Under the pieces are notes generated by a model. That model was not told where the DNA came from and made no database searches. It worked only from the letters and a program-made list of their open reading frames with translations. Of a stretch of DNA of 33,967 bases, positions 21,173 through 30,817 are shown piece by piece. The stretch is from an uncultured Alphaproteobacteria bacterium (GTDB taxonomy: Bacteria; Pseudomonadota; Alphaproteobacteria; Sphingomonadales; SMXR01). The stretch lies in the NCBI GenBank assembly GCA_937126915.1, contig CAKZLM010000031.1:77825-111791 (forward strand), written 5' to 3'. The position numbers and the translations under genes are program-made. How positions within the stretch are numbered: the first letter of the stretch is position 1; each line of letters starts with the position of its first letter.

Positions 21173-23641
21173 TCATTCAGCTCCCAAAACCTCAGCCGGG
21201 TGGGTGCGGGCCGCTTTTAATATTTGAATGGTCATGGTCGCCCAAGCAATAACAATGGTAATGAGGGCAGCCACCACAACCAGGTTCATGTTTAGGTCGA
21301 TGCGATCAGGGAAAAGGGTCAAATATTTCTGCATAGCCTGAAAGCCAACCGGCAAGCCAATGATCATGGCAACCAAAATGGGCACTGAAAACTGAACATA
21401 AAGCACGCTTAAAATTTGGCTGGTTTTTGCCCCCATGACCTTACGCAGCCCCACTTCACGGCGTTTGCCGCGCGCCATAAAGTGCGCCAAGGCGTATAGG
21501 CCAGTGGTTGCCAAAATAATGGCAATAAGGGCAACAATGAAGAAAGTGCGCTCAATTTGGTTGGATGTTCTAAAGGCTGCTTCACGCATTTCTTCAATTG
21601 ATCGAATGTTCGCCCGCGCACCGGGGAATTGTTCTTTGACAATCGCTTCTAGCGCTTCAAGGTTCGGGATAACATTGTCTTTAAAGCGCACAGTCATTTG
21701 GTAATGCTGATTTTGATCATAATACATCACCATTGGTCTGAACTCTTCACTTTGCGATCCAATGCGAATATCAGGAATGACACCGACAATGGTCAGAAGA
21801 TCTTGTTGGCCTTCATCATTAGCAGCACCAGAAACGAAGGTTTTGCCAATAGCATCGTCTGGGCTGATAAAGCCTAAGGCACGCACCGCCGCGGCGTTTA
21901 CAATCACATTGGTGTTTTCGCGATCCCCAGCTTCATCGTGACCGCCATTATAAGCAACAAAATCTTCACTGCGGTTTTTATCCAAGTTACGACCCGCGAT
22001 CAGATCAAAGCCATAAATATCGAGATATTGATCGTCAATCCCAACCACTTGCATGGTTAAACCTTCAATAGTGCGTCCCATGTCGGTGAAAAAGCTAATG
22101 GATGTATTGTTGGAAAATTGCGCCAAGGAATTAAGGCTGGTTTGCGCCACATCTGGCAGGGCATTGGTTTGGTCACGCAGCACAGGGATTTTTTGTCTGT
22201 TTTCAGGATCATATATGCCTTCAACCGAATAAATATTGGTTGATTTAATTTCAGGCGCCCCTTCCAGCACCATGTCATTCTGTTCATTCACAACAATGAC
22301 CGAGAATAGCAGCGCCGTTACGATGGCAAATTGTGCGGTGGTCATGGCCTTACGCATGAAGCCTGATGAATTGCCAACCCGCAAAGTACGGGTCAAGGAA
22401 AAGCCTGACGCCATACCAGTGAGAAGGGCAATGGGATAACTTGCTGATAAAATGCCCACCAACAGCATGCAGCCCACCAGTGTCGTGATGAGGGGAGCAT
22501 TGAACATCAAAGCGACATCCAATTCACGGTCCATCATTTGACCAACATAAGGCAAGCTAAACCACACCAACCCAACCGCAACAATGAGGGCAAAGGTAGC
22601 AAGGAAGAGATTTTCTGCTAGAAATTGGCTAGCTAAATTTTGTCTGCTGGCGCCCATAATGCGACGCAAACCAATTTCTTGACTGCGGCCCAACATGCGC
22701 ACGCTGTTTAAGCTGATGCTGTTTAAAACCGCAATGGCTAAGAGGGCAACACCCGCGGCACGGGCAATCATTGGGCCATCTAAATCGCGTTCGTCCCAAT
22801 AATTAAGGTTCCAAACGCGTAAAGGGCGCAGCAAGGTTTTCTCAAAAATTGCCACCGAAAACCCTTGCAGGTGCTTTAAACTGGCGGTGGTTAGACCCTC
22901 TTCAAGATTGGCGATATTGGTGCCTTCTTTTACCAATAAATAACTTAATCGGTTGGTGCCAACATTGCCCCAGTCTTCGTTCACTTGGGTGTTGTTGGCT
23001 TTTTCCCAATAGGCAATCGGGGCTAAAATATTAAATTCAGGTCTGTTAGTGAAGGATGATCTGAAATGGCTGTTTAAGGGCAAGTCAGCAAACACGCCCA
23101 CCACCGTCATTGGGCTGGTATCATTAAAAATAAGGGTTTGCCCCATCGGATTATTGTTACCAAAAAAGCGGGTCGCCGCGGTTTGACTTAACATGATGCC
23201 ATCAGGACGGCTGATAAAGGCTTCTGGATCGCCTTGAAGATAATTGAGATTGAAGATTTTAAAAAAGTCATTGCTGACATAACGCAGCGCTGATGGAAAA
23301 TACTCGTTGCCTTTTTTAATGGAAATTTGATCACTAAAAATATGGGTTGCGGCTTCAATATTCTCAGACGCTTCAACCGCGGCAGGGACGATGCCAGGGA
23401 AATAAGAATAAAACACACGGCGATTAAAAGGCGCATCGGGTTTAATGCCAATGTTGGGGATATAAATTCGGTCAGCATTATCGAAAAACTGATCATAGCT
23501 TTCTTCATAATTGGCAAACGCAAAGGTCAGGGTAAAAACCATAAAGCCTGTTATCAGCCCAAGTAAATTAATGAAAAAGCCCGAACGATCGCGCTTGGCA
23601 GACCGAATGGCGGTGGTGATATAATGGGTCAAGATTGACAT
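21173..23641 (-). CDS. FtsX/MacB-type ABC transporter permease, no ATPase partner nearby
   Basis: This is a permease of the Type VII (MacB/LolCDE/FtsX) ABC superfamily, which transmits mechanical force from a cytoplasmic ATPase to periplasmic events. The 822-residue protein is a tandem duplication. One transmembrane helix at 22-42 is followed by a periplasmic MacB_PCD domain and three helices, then a helix beginning AMTTAQFAIVTALLFSVIVV, a second periplasmic domain, and three more helices: eight in all. The conserved cytoplasmic coupling motif appears twice, QEIGLRRIMGAS and REVGLRKVMGAK. Such 800-residue permeases are common in Bacteroidetes and some Proteobacteria and normally sit next to a LolD-like ATPase; none is in this window. 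It is divergent from the tricorn gene across 196 bases. A shared role with the flanking exported peptidases is only a guess. Confidence 0.88.
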   Translation of the reverse strand: MSILTHYITTAIRSAKRDRSGFFINLLGLITGFMVFTLTFAFANYEESYDQFFDNADRIYIPNIGIKPDAPFNRRVFYSYFPGIVPAAVEASENIEAATHIFSDQISIKKGNEYFPSALRYVSNDFFKIFNLNYLQGDPEAFISRPDGIMLSQTAATRFFGNNNPMGQTLIFNDTSPMTVVGVFADLPLNSHFRSSFTNRPEFNILAPIAYWEKANNTQVNEDWGNVGTNRLSYLLVKEGTNIANLEEGLTTASLKHLQGFSVAIFEKTLLRPLRVWNLNYWDERDLDGPMIARAAGVALLAIAVLNSISLNSVRMLGRSQEIGLRRIMGASRQNLASQFLAENLFLATFALIVAVGLVWFSLPYVGQMMDRELDVALMFNAPLITTLVGCMLLVGILSASYPIALLTGMASGFSLTRTLRVGNSSGFMRKAMTTAQFAIVTALLFSVIVVNEQNDMVLEGAPEIKSTNIYSVEGIYDPENRQKIPVLRDQTNALPDVAQTSLNSLAQFSNNTSISFFTDMGRTIEGLTMQVVGIDDQYLDIYGFDLIAGRNLDKNRSEDFVAYNGGHDEAGDRENTNVIVNAAAVRALGFISPDDAIGKTFVSGAANDEGQQDLLTIVGVIPDIRIGSQSEEFRPMVMYYDQNQHYQMTVRFKDNVIPNLEALEAIVKEQFPGARANIRSIEEMREAAFRTSNQIERTFFIVALIAIILATTGLYALAHFMARGKRREVGLRKVMGAKTSQILSVLYVQFSVPILVAMIIGLPVGFQAMQKYLTLFPDRIDLNMNLVVVAALITIVIAWATMTIQILKAARTHPAEVLGAE

Positions 23642-23837
23642 ATTGTTGTTACTTTCCTCGCTGTGTGTTTTGTTTTTCTTTATGGAGACATATTTGAGCG
23701 CAAATTTCCAGCCCCAAATGATGACTTTTAGGTCAAACGACCCAATTTCACGATAAAATTATGGGAAACACTCGACTCTTTTAGGGGAATCGGCTTATCC
23801 TCCTTAAAATATTGATCTTTATCTTGGGGAGGAACTA

Positions 23838-26800
23838 ATGATCAAACAATCCTTATTGTTCACCACGGCCTCAGCTTTATTGATGGCGGGTGCTGCAAAC
23901 ACAGCCACGGCACAAACCAAAATGTTGAGCGCACCATCCATCGCTGGCGATACAATTGCTTTTGTTTATGCCGGTGATATTTATGTCTCAAACCGTGATG
24001 GTAGCAATGTAAAGCGATTAACATCTGACCCCGCGCGTGAGGGGATGCCTTATCTCTCTGACGATGGTCAATGGGTGGCCTACAGTGCCAATTACAGCGG
24101 CAATTGGGATGTTTATGTTATTTCCGTTAATGGCGGCCAGCCAAAGCAATTAACATGGCACCCTGGAAATGATGTTGTTACAGGCTGGTCTAATGACGGC
24201 ATGATCACCTTTAATACCACCCGCACGGTGATGGAACGCCGTGGTACCCAGCAATACCACATTCCCCCCAGCGGCGGCATGCCAACCATGATGATGAAAG
24301 CCTTGGTTGATCGGGGTGACTTTAATGATGATGGCTCGCTGTTTGCCTATAACTCTTTCAGTCCCGCCCATTCAGGTTCCAGTGGTTGGCGTAATTATCG
24401 TGGCGGGCGTACCCCGCATATTTGGGTGATGAACACGTCCAATTATGAGGTTGAGAAAATCCCTCATGACAGGGTTAATGATACTTATCCTATGTTTGTG
24501 GGGGATAAGGTCTTTTTTATCTCTGACCGCAATCGGATGAAAAATATTTGGACCTATGACACCAACTCTAAATCATTAGAAATGGTCACCGACCAACAGG
24601 ACTGGGATATTAGAAGCGCGGCTGCCCATGGTAGCACCATTGTCTATGAGGCAGGCGGTGAGATTTATACCTTAGATACCAACAGTGGTCGCACCACAAA
24701 GGTTTCTATTTCCATCAATCCTGATTTGCAGCAATTGCGTCCACAGTGGAAAAATGCTGCCAGCATGATTGATAGTGCAGCGTTATCACCCACGGGTAAG
24801 CGTGTGGTGGTTTCTGCCCGTGGTGATGTTTTCACCATTCCTATTAAAGACGGTGGCACCAAAAACTTAACCAACAGCAATGGGGCTCGTGAAAAGGATG
24901 CCATGTGGTCACCTGATGGGGCCCATATTGCCTATATTTCTGATGCCAGTGGCGAGCATCGCTTGGTCTTGGACGATCAACATGTTGGTGGTGCGAGCAA
25001 AAGCTTTGCCCTTGGGGACCCCAATTATTATCGCCTTCTTGGTTGGACGGGTGACAGCAAACATGTGATGTTTGAAAACCAATTATTAACGCTGTTTGTA
25101 ATCAATGTTGAAAGCGGCGACATCACACAAATTGATCAAAACAACCATCGTGCTTTTGGCCGTGGTTTGTTTAACCCTGCCTCATCACCAGACGGGCGCT
25201 TTATCGCTTATAACAAAATGCAGCCAAACTATTTTAATGACCTGATGATCCATGATTTGGAAACAGGGCAAAAGGTTATGGTGTCTGATGGTATGAGCGA
25301 GATCGGCAGTCCAGTTTTCTCAAAAGACGGGCATTATTTGTACTTCACGGCCTCAACAAATTATGGTCAAAGCCAAATTGGCCTCGATATGTCTACCCAA
25401 GAAAAGCCTGTGCGCCGTGCCCTCTATGCTGTGGTGTTATCGGCGGATGGCAAATCACCCCTGTTACCAAAAACAGGTGATGAAATAGTCGGTGATGCTC
25501 AATCTGGTGATGATAATGCCAGTGCATCGGTCGACTTTGACGGCATTCAAAGTCGTATCGTTGCCCTGCCTGTGGATGAGCATGACTATACCAGCCTTGC
25601 GGTTGGTAAAGATGGTGCGCTTTATTATTTAAAACGCCAACAACCTGGCAGCACGCGCATGGCCCCGGGCAGTGGCAATCCGTTTTCGGTGCATGACATT
25701 CATCGCTTTGATATGGAAGAGAAAAAAGCCAGCACAATCGCCAGCGATGTTGCGGCCTTTGATATGAGCCATGATGGCTCAACCTTGCTGATGTCCTATG
25801 GTGGTGGTCGCATGGCAACCGCTGCGGCTGGAGCCAAGGCAACACCAAAACCGGTGACTACCTCTGACCTTAAAATGTTGGTCGATCCACGCAAAGAATG
25901 GGCGCAAATTTTCGATGAAACATGGCGCATGGAAAGGGATTATTTCTATGACCCCAATATGCACGGGCTTGATTGGGATGCCGTTCGCAGCAAGTATGAG
26001 GCTTTGTTACCGTATGTGGCCACCCGTGCTGATTTGAACGATCTTTTGGTTGAAATGATTGCGGTGATGGAAGTGGGTCATAACCGCATTGGTGGTGGTG
26101 ATGTTTATTCGCCAGATCGTGTGTCAGTGGGTTTGTTAGGCGCTGATATCAGTGATGATGGCAATGGCCTTAAAATTGACCGTATTTATACAGGTGAAAA
26201 TTGGAACCCCTATGTAGATGCGCCGCTAGCGGCCCCTGGTTTGGGTGTGAATGAGGGCGATTATATCGTCGCTGTGAACGGTCAAGCGGTTTCATCGGGT
26301 GATAATATTTATAGCTTCTTTATGAATACCAGTGGCAAGCAAACGGTGATCAGTGTGAATGATCGCGCTTCCATGGCGGGGGCCCGTGATATCACTATTG
26401 TTCCAACGGGCAATGACCGTCAATTACGTTTGTGGAACTGGATTGAAAGCAACCGCAAACATGTGGATGAAGCCACCAATGGCCGCGCGGGTTATGCATA
26501 TTTACCAAACACAGCGGGGGGTGGTTACACCTATTTTAACCGCATGTATTATGCTCAAGTGGACCGCGATGCCTTCATTGTGGATGAGCGCTCCAATGGC
26601 GGTGGGCAAGCTGCAAACTATGTCACCGACATTTTAAACCGTATGTATGAAGCGGGTTGGAAAGACCGCGCTGGTTTGGTGTTTGACACGCCAGCTGGTG
26701 CTATTCACGGTCCTAAGGTGATGTTGATTGATCAAAACGCTGGATCAGGTGGTGATTACTTGCCTTATACCTTCCGCCAAAAAGGCATTGGTATGCTCAT

Positions 26801-27092
26801 CGGTGTACGCACATGGGGTGGTCTCATCGGTATTGGCGGTAATCCTCGTTTAATCGACAATGGTGGTTTATCGGTGCCTTATTTCCGTTACTTTAACCCT
26901 GAGGGGGAATGGGAAGTGGAAAATATTGGCGTACCAGCGGATATGCGGGTTGAAATGACACCAAAAGAGGTCAACGCAGGCATTGATCCAATTTTGCAGG
27001 CGGGCATTGCTGAAATTATGCGCCAACTAGAAACCTTCCAGTCACCGCGCTTGAAGCAGGCACCCGCCCTACCAACCAAATTAGGGCAATAA
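23838..27092 (+). CDS. Exported tricorn-type protease (S41 family)
   Basis: Tricorn proteases are large barrel-shaped peptidases that cut oligopeptides, classically those released by the proteasome. In bacteria with a signal peptide, as here (residues 1-26, ending NTATAQ), they act in the periplasm. The order is as in the archetype: N-terminal six- and seven-bladed propellers (residues ~30-670, e.g. YLSDDGQWVAYSANYSGNWDVYVI), helical core C1 from ~690, a PDZ domain (GVNEGDYIVAVNGQAV), and core C2. The probable active-site residues are His748 in EVGHNRIGGG and Ser970 in AGSGGDYLPY followed by Asp, close to the archetypal numbering. DERSNGGG is the conserved oxyanion-side loop. GGAGG lies 6 bases before the ATG. 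Length (1084) is normal and a terminator follows. Confidence 0.94.
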   Translation: MIKQSLLFTTASALLMAGAANTATAQTKMLSAPSIAGDTIAFVYAGDIYVSNRDGSNVKRLTSDPAREGMPYLSDDGQWVAYSANYSGNWDVYVISVNGGQPKQLTWHPGNDVVTGWSNDGMITFNTTRTVMERRGTQQYHIPPSGGMPTMMMKALVDRGDFNDDGSLFAYNSFSPAHSGSSGWRNYRGGRTPHIWVMNTSNYEVEKIPHDRVNDTYPMFVGDKVFFISDRNRMKNIWTYDTNSKSLEMVTDQQDWDIRSAAAHGSTIVYEAGGEIYTLDTNSGRTTKVSISINPDLQQLRPQWKNAASMIDSAALSPTGKRVVVSARGDVFTIPIKDGGTKNLTNSNGAREKDAMWSPDGAHIAYISDASGEHRLVLDDQHVGGASKSFALGDPNYYRLLGWTGDSKHVMFENQLLTLFVINVESGDITQIDQNNHRAFGRGLFNPASSPDGRFIAYNKMQPNYFNDLMIHDLETGQKVMVSDGMSEIGSPVFSKDGHYLYFTASTNYGQSQIGLDMSTQEKPVRRALYAVVLSADGKSPLLPKTGDEIVGDAQSGDDNASASVDFDGIQSRIVALPVDEHDYTSLAVGKDGALYYLKRQQPGSTRMAPGSGNPFSVHDIHRFDMEEKKASTIASDVAAFDMSHDGSTLLMSYGGGRMATAAAGAKATPKPVTTSDLKMLVDPRKEWAQIFDETWRMERDYFYDPNMHGLDWDAVRSKYEALLPYVATRADLNDLLVEMIAVMEVGHNRIGGGDVYSPDRVSVGLLGADISDDGNGLKIDRIYTGENWNPYVDAPLAAPGLGVNEGDYIVAVNGQAVSSGDNIYSFFMNTSGKQTVISVNDRASMAGARDITIVPTGNDRQLRLWNWIESNRKHVDEATNGRAGYAYLPNTAGGGYTYFNRMYYAQVDRDAFIVDERSNGGGQAANYVTDILNRMYEAGWKDRAGLVFDTPAGAIHGPKVMLIDQNAGSGGDYLPYTFRQKGIGMLIGVRTWGGLIGIGGNPRLIDNGGLSVPYFRYFNPEGEWEVENIGVPADMRVEMTPKEVNAGIDPILQAGIAEIMRQLETFQSPRLKQAPALPTKLGQ

Positions 27093-27120
27093 GCAGCGCC
27101 CTAATCAAAATAGTCTTATT

Positions 27121-27158
27121 AAGCAGCACTGATAAATTTGTCGGTGCTGCTTTATTTT
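27121..27158 (+). terminator. Terminator of the tricorn gene
   Basis: AAGCAGCAC (27121-27129) pairs with GTGCTGCTT (27144-27152). Three further inner pairs (one G-T) leave an 8-base loop. TATTTTG follows. Confidence 0.75.
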
Positions 27159-27248
27159 GTCGCAGGGTGACCTACATAATCACTATCCCATTGAAAATTT
27201 TGGCACCATGTGCAACCATTCAATCATTGATTACAGTTGGTAGAATTT

Positions 27249-28340
27249 ATGTCCTTTAAGAAAATATCTCAGCAAGATTTTGAAGAAATGCACCGTCTGC
27301 ATGGCCTGTGGTTGGCTGAGGAAGACGATGGCGTTCAAGCAGATTTTTCTGACCATGATTTAACCAACCTTGATTTTATCAATGCCTATCTACCCAATGC
27401 CGTTTTTCATCGATCAGATTTGTCCGGTTGCAACCTGAAAAATATTGATTTTTCTGAAAGTGACTTTTTCAAAGCCAATTTGAAGGGCGCTAATTTAACG
27501 GGCGCTGACTTGACCGAGGCTGATTTACGCGGTGCTGTTTTAACCAACGCTGATATGACAGACGTTAAGATGGCTGGTGCCAGCCTGCGTCGTGGTTTGG
27601 TGATGGGTGATAGCAGCGGTGATGATGACGATGGTCCACAGGTTATCGAGCAAAATTTGGTGGGTGTCACCCTTGATGGTGCTGACATGTCTGGCGTCGA
27701 TGCGTTGAATGTGAATCTTAAAGATGCTTCCCTGAAAGCGGTTAAGCTAATGGGGGCCTCGCTCGGCGGCGCTAATTTAGAGAATAGTATTTTAGTCGGT
27801 GCAGACCTTAGCGATGTTGACCTACAAGGGGCATCGGTTGAAAACGCTGATCTTCGCGGTGCTAACGTTGAAGGGGCTGATTTAAGCAATTTAAACATCA
27901 CAGGTGCTGACCTGCGTGGTGTTGATTTGTCGCTAACCGTAACCGAAGGGGTTGATGTTGCCTCAAACAAATCAGTTGGCCAACCTGAGCCAAACATAGA
28001 TCAATCGCAAATGCCCGGTGGCATGAAAGATAAAATTTATCAGCATGAATCATGGCTTGAAACTGGTGAAGGCGAACCCGCTGATTTCCGTCATATGGAC
28101 ATGGCCTTTTTCGATTTAAGCAATATGAATTTAAGCGGGGCACACTTTGACAAGGCCAATTTATTTAAAGTTAAATTGACCAATACAAAGCTTGTGATGG
28201 CCAGTTTTGTGGGGGCGGTATGTGATCAGGCTGATTTTTCCAGCACCGACCTAAGACAGGCCAATTTTACGCACAGCTCCACCCGTGGCGCCAATTTTGA
28301 AGCCAGTAATTTAGATAAAGTGACAGGATTAAAAGTATAG
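27249..28340 (+). CDS. Pentapeptide-repeat protein with two HxxWL head modules
   Basis: No precise function is known. Pentapeptide repeats fold as a right-handed quadrilateral beta-helix and usually act as binding scaffolds. With the ATG at 27249 the protein has 363 residues; the frame is open to a TTG at 27237. A(D/N)LxX repeats run at about 31-115, 134-230 and 276-350, broken by an Asp-rich linker (119-133) and a flexible linker (231-262). Before the first and third blocks lies a similar head module, HGLWLAEEDDGVQADF (18-33) and HESWLETGEGEPADF (266-280), so the protein looks internally duplicated. Its stop is 2 bases before the cheD start, so the pair is almost surely one operon and a chemotaxis-related role is suggested. 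No signal peptide is seen. Confidence 0.88.
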   Translation: MSFKKISQQDFEEMHRLHGLWLAEEDDGVQADFSDHDLTNLDFINAYLPNAVFHRSDLSGCNLKNIDFSESDFFKANLKGANLTGADLTEADLRGAVLTNADMTDVKMAGASLRRGLVMGDSSGDDDDGPQVIEQNLVGVTLDGADMSGVDALNVNLKDASLKAVKLMGASLGGANLENSILVGADLSDVDLQGASVENADLRGANVEGADLSNLNITGADLRGVDLSLTVTEGVDVASNKSVGQPEPNIDQSQMPGGMKDKIYQHESWLETGEGEPADFRHMDMAFFDLSNMNLSGAHFDKANLFKVKLTNTKLVMASFVGAVCDQADFSSTDLRQANFTHSSTRGANFEASNLDKVTGLKV

Positions 28341-28342
28341 TC

Positions 28343-29032
28343 ATGCCATTAGTAACGTCAGAAAACCACCCGCGCATTAATCATCGCAGCCTAAGGGCCA
28401 AGCGTGAAGCAGCGCGTGGTGAAGATGACCAAGTTACAGGTGCGCGTTTCTTTAATCGCAAACTGAATGTCACGGTGATTCGAATTGACCAAGGTAATTG
28501 TTATGTCACAGGGTCGGATGAAGAAATGTTGTCCACTGTTCTAGGCTCGTGTATTTCTGCCTGTATTCGTGATACCAAATTGCACATCGGGGGCATGAAT
28601 CACTTTTTGCTGCCCGCCACTGATGATGCCAGTTGGACCAATAAATCAGGTAATATCGCCTCGGCCCATTTACGCTATGGTAATTTCGCTATGGAGCAAT
28701 TGATCAATGGTATTTTAAAACGGGGCGGCAGCCGTGAAAACCTTGAGATTAAGGTGTTTGGCGGCGGCAACGTCTTGAAAGGGAATGGCGGTGTTGGGCA
28801 TCGCAATGCAGACTTTATTGAGCAATATGTGCGTGATGAAGGGCTAAAAGTTGTTGCCAGTGATTTGCGTGGTGATCTGCCGCGTAAAATCCAATATTTC
28901 CCAACCACGGGGCGGGTTCAAATGAAGAAACTGGATACCCAGCACTCTAAAACCATCATCCGGGAAGAAGAAAATCGCCGCATGAAAACCCGTATTGTCG
29001 AAGAGGCAGGCTCTATTGAGCTGTGGGATTAA
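28343..29032 (+). CDS. cheD: Chemoreceptor glutamine deamidase CheD
   Basis: CheD converts specific glutamines of methyl-accepting chemotaxis proteins to glutamate and in some species interacts with CheC. The 229-residue protein has the core LGSCISACIRDTKLHIGGMNHFLLP. Cys70 is the nucleophile and His87 lies 17 residues on, the same distance as Cys27-His44 in Thermotoga maritima CheD. The third catalytic position, Thr in that enzyme, aligns with Ser64. KVFGGGNVL and the RKIQYFPTTGRVQMKKL end are also typical. An N-terminal basic extension of ~40 residues is not part of the core. It follows the pentapeptide gene by 2 bases. No other che or MCP gene is in the window, so the main chemotaxis cluster must lie elsewhere. 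Confidence 0.95.
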   Translation: MPLVTSENHPRINHRSLRAKREAARGEDDQVTGARFFNRKLNVTVIRIDQGNCYVTGSDEEMLSTVLGSCISACIRDTKLHIGGMNHFLLPATDDASWTNKSGNIASAHLRYGNFAMEQLINGILKRGGSRENLEIKVFGGGNVLKGNGGVGHRNADFIEQYVRDEGLKVVASDLRGDLPRKIQYFPTTGRVQMKKLDTQHSKTIIREEENRRMKTRIVEEAGSIELWD

Positions 29033-29039
29033 TCTTCCT

Positions 29040-30815
29040 TTAATTCATCTTACCTACTGGAATGCGAATATCTTCAACCATTTCTTGAATGTGTGTGGGG
29101 GCTGGACCAAAAGCCTGACCGTAAAGAACAGCGACAGCAAAATTGATAAACATCCCTAAAAAGCCAATACCTTCTGGTGAAATGCCCAGCCACCAATTGG
29201 CGGCAACGTTTAGTTCTGGATACCAAAATTTGAAATAGGCAATATAGCCCCATGTGAAGGCCAACCCTGCCAGCATGCCAGCAATGGCCCCTTCGCGGTT
29301 CATGGTTTTGGAAAAAATACCCATAAACAAAGCAGGGAAGATTGAGGCGGCTGCCAAGCCAAAAGCAAAGGCGACCACCTGTGCCACAAAGGCGGGCGGG
29401 TTAAGGCCAAAATACCCCGCCACCATAACAGCAGCGGCGGCACTGACCCGGGCTGCCCATAATTCTTGCTTTTCGGTTAGGTCATTCATGAAAGATTTTT
29501 TCAATAAGTCATGGGATATGGCCGCTGATATCACCAACAACAGGCCTGCCGCCGTGGAAAGCGCTGCTGCTAAGCCCCCCGCTGCCACCAAAGCAATGAC
29601 CCATCCGGGCAAATTGGCAATTTCTGGATTGGCGAGCACCATAATGTCACGATCAACATATATTTCATTGCTGTTATTGCTGGCCTCATTCGTCAGGGCC
29701 CGTTGGCCTTGTGACAAGCGATTGGTGCCATCAAAAGCGGGTTTGTCTTCATTAAAAGGGCTGCCAGCAGAATAATGCAGCTTGCCATCGTTGTTTTTAT
29801 CAATCCAAGCAATCAAGCCAATGTCTTCCCAATTTCGGAACCATTGTGGGGTTTCTTGGTAATCGGTATTTTGAACGGTATCGACAAAATTAATGCGGGC
29901 AAAGGCCGCTACGGCAGGGGCCGTGGTGTAAAGAATGGCAATGAAAATGAGCGCCCAACCCGCAGAACGTCTGGCGTCAGCCACTTTAGGAACGGTGAAA
30001 AACCGCACAATCACGTGGGGAAGACCCGCGGTGCCAAACATTAAGGCCGCGGTTATAGCAACCATATCCATGGTGGACTTTGAGCCTTCGGTATATTTAG
30101 GGAACCCTAGCTCAACCAATGTTTGGTCTAATTTTTCAAGAATACTAATTCCGCTATCAGGATTTGAAGCGATAAAACCCAACTGTGGCAAGGCGTTATC
30201 AGTCATTAGCATGGAAATGAAGAAGGCTGGCACCATATAGGCAAAAATAAGCACGCAATATTGTGCTACTTGGGTGTAGGTGATGCCTTTCATACCGCCC
30301 AGCACAGCATAAAAGAACACGATGCCCATACCGACATAAACGCCTGTTTCAATATCAACCTCTAAAAAGCGCGAGAAAACAATACCAACACCGCGCATTT
30401 GCCCCGCAACGTAGGTGAAAGACACGATCAAAAGACAAGCGATGGCAACCAGCCGTGCGGTTTTAGAATAATAGCGATCACCAATAAAGTCAGGCACGGT
30501 ATATTTGCCAAATTTGCGCAAATAAGGGGCTAAAAGTAGGGCCAGCAACACATAGCCGCCTGTCCAACCCATCAGATAAACCGATCCATCATAGCCCATG
30601 AAGGCAATAATGCCTGCCATTGAGATAAAGCTGGCCGCACTCATCCAGTCGGCGGCGGTGGCCATACCATTTAAAACTGGCGGCACATGCCCGCCCGCCA
30701 CATAAAAGTCTTTGGTGCTAGCGGCCCGGGACCAAATGGCAATGCCGATATAAAGCAAGAAACTGGCGCCAGTGAATAAATAGGTGAGGGTTTGGGTGTC
30801 CATGGTTTCAAACAT
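29040..30815 (-). CDS. Sodium:solute symporter, VC_2705/ActP-like subfamily
   Basis: This is an inner-membrane Na+/solute symporter of the SSS family, and its subfamily is thought to take up short carboxylates such as acetate. The 591-residue protein begins MFETMDTQTLTYLFTGASFLLYIGIAIWSR and has about 13 hydrophobic helices. KDFYVAGGHVPPVLNGMATAADWMSAASFISMAG is the SSS helix-1 signature, and GKYTVPDFIGDRYYSKTARL follows. A periplasmic loop carries DKNNDGKLHY, an EF-hand-like DxNxDG calcium-binding loop, which is common in this subfamily. The frame extends to a GTG at 30830, but the ATG at 30815 is preferred, with GGGG 6-7 bases ahead and 2 bases after the upstream stop. The upstream DUF4212 gene is its usual small partner. 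The substrate cannot be told from sequence. Confidence 0.9.
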   Translation of the reverse strand: MFETMDTQTLTYLFTGASFLLYIGIAIWSRAASTKDFYVAGGHVPPVLNGMATAADWMSAASFISMAGIIAFMGYDGSVYLMGWTGGYVLLALLLAPYLRKFGKYTVPDFIGDRYYSKTARLVAIACLLIVSFTYVAGQMRGVGIVFSRFLEVDIETGVYVGMGIVFFYAVLGGMKGITYTQVAQYCVLIFAYMVPAFFISMLMTDNALPQLGFIASNPDSGISILEKLDQTLVELGFPKYTEGSKSTMDMVAITAALMFGTAGLPHVIVRFFTVPKVADARRSAGWALIFIAILYTTAPAVAAFARINFVDTVQNTDYQETPQWFRNWEDIGLIAWIDKNNDGKLHYSAGSPFNEDKPAFDGTNRLSQGQRALTNEASNNSNEIYVDRDIMVLANPEIANLPGWVIALVAAGGLAAALSTAAGLLLVISAAISHDLLKKSFMNDLTEKQELWAARVSAAAAVMVAGYFGLNPPAFVAQVVAFAFGLAAASIFPALFMGIFSKTMNREGAIAGMLAGLAFTWGYIAYFKFWYPELNVAANWWLGISPEGIGFLGMFINFAVAVLYGQAFGPAPTHIQEMVEDIRIPVGKMN

Positions 30816-30817
30816 TG

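Noticed and set aside
27407-27997. 196-residue minus-strand frame opposite the pentapeptide gene
   Set aside because: Its Ser/Ala/Pro-rich sequence is the mirror of repeated ADL codons and lacks a ribosome-binding site. It is a shadow of the repeat coding.
29254-29775. 173-residue plus-strand frame within the symporter gene
   Set aside because: It is antisense to a well-conserved SSS transporter; its Ala/Lys-rich content reflects the opposite strand.
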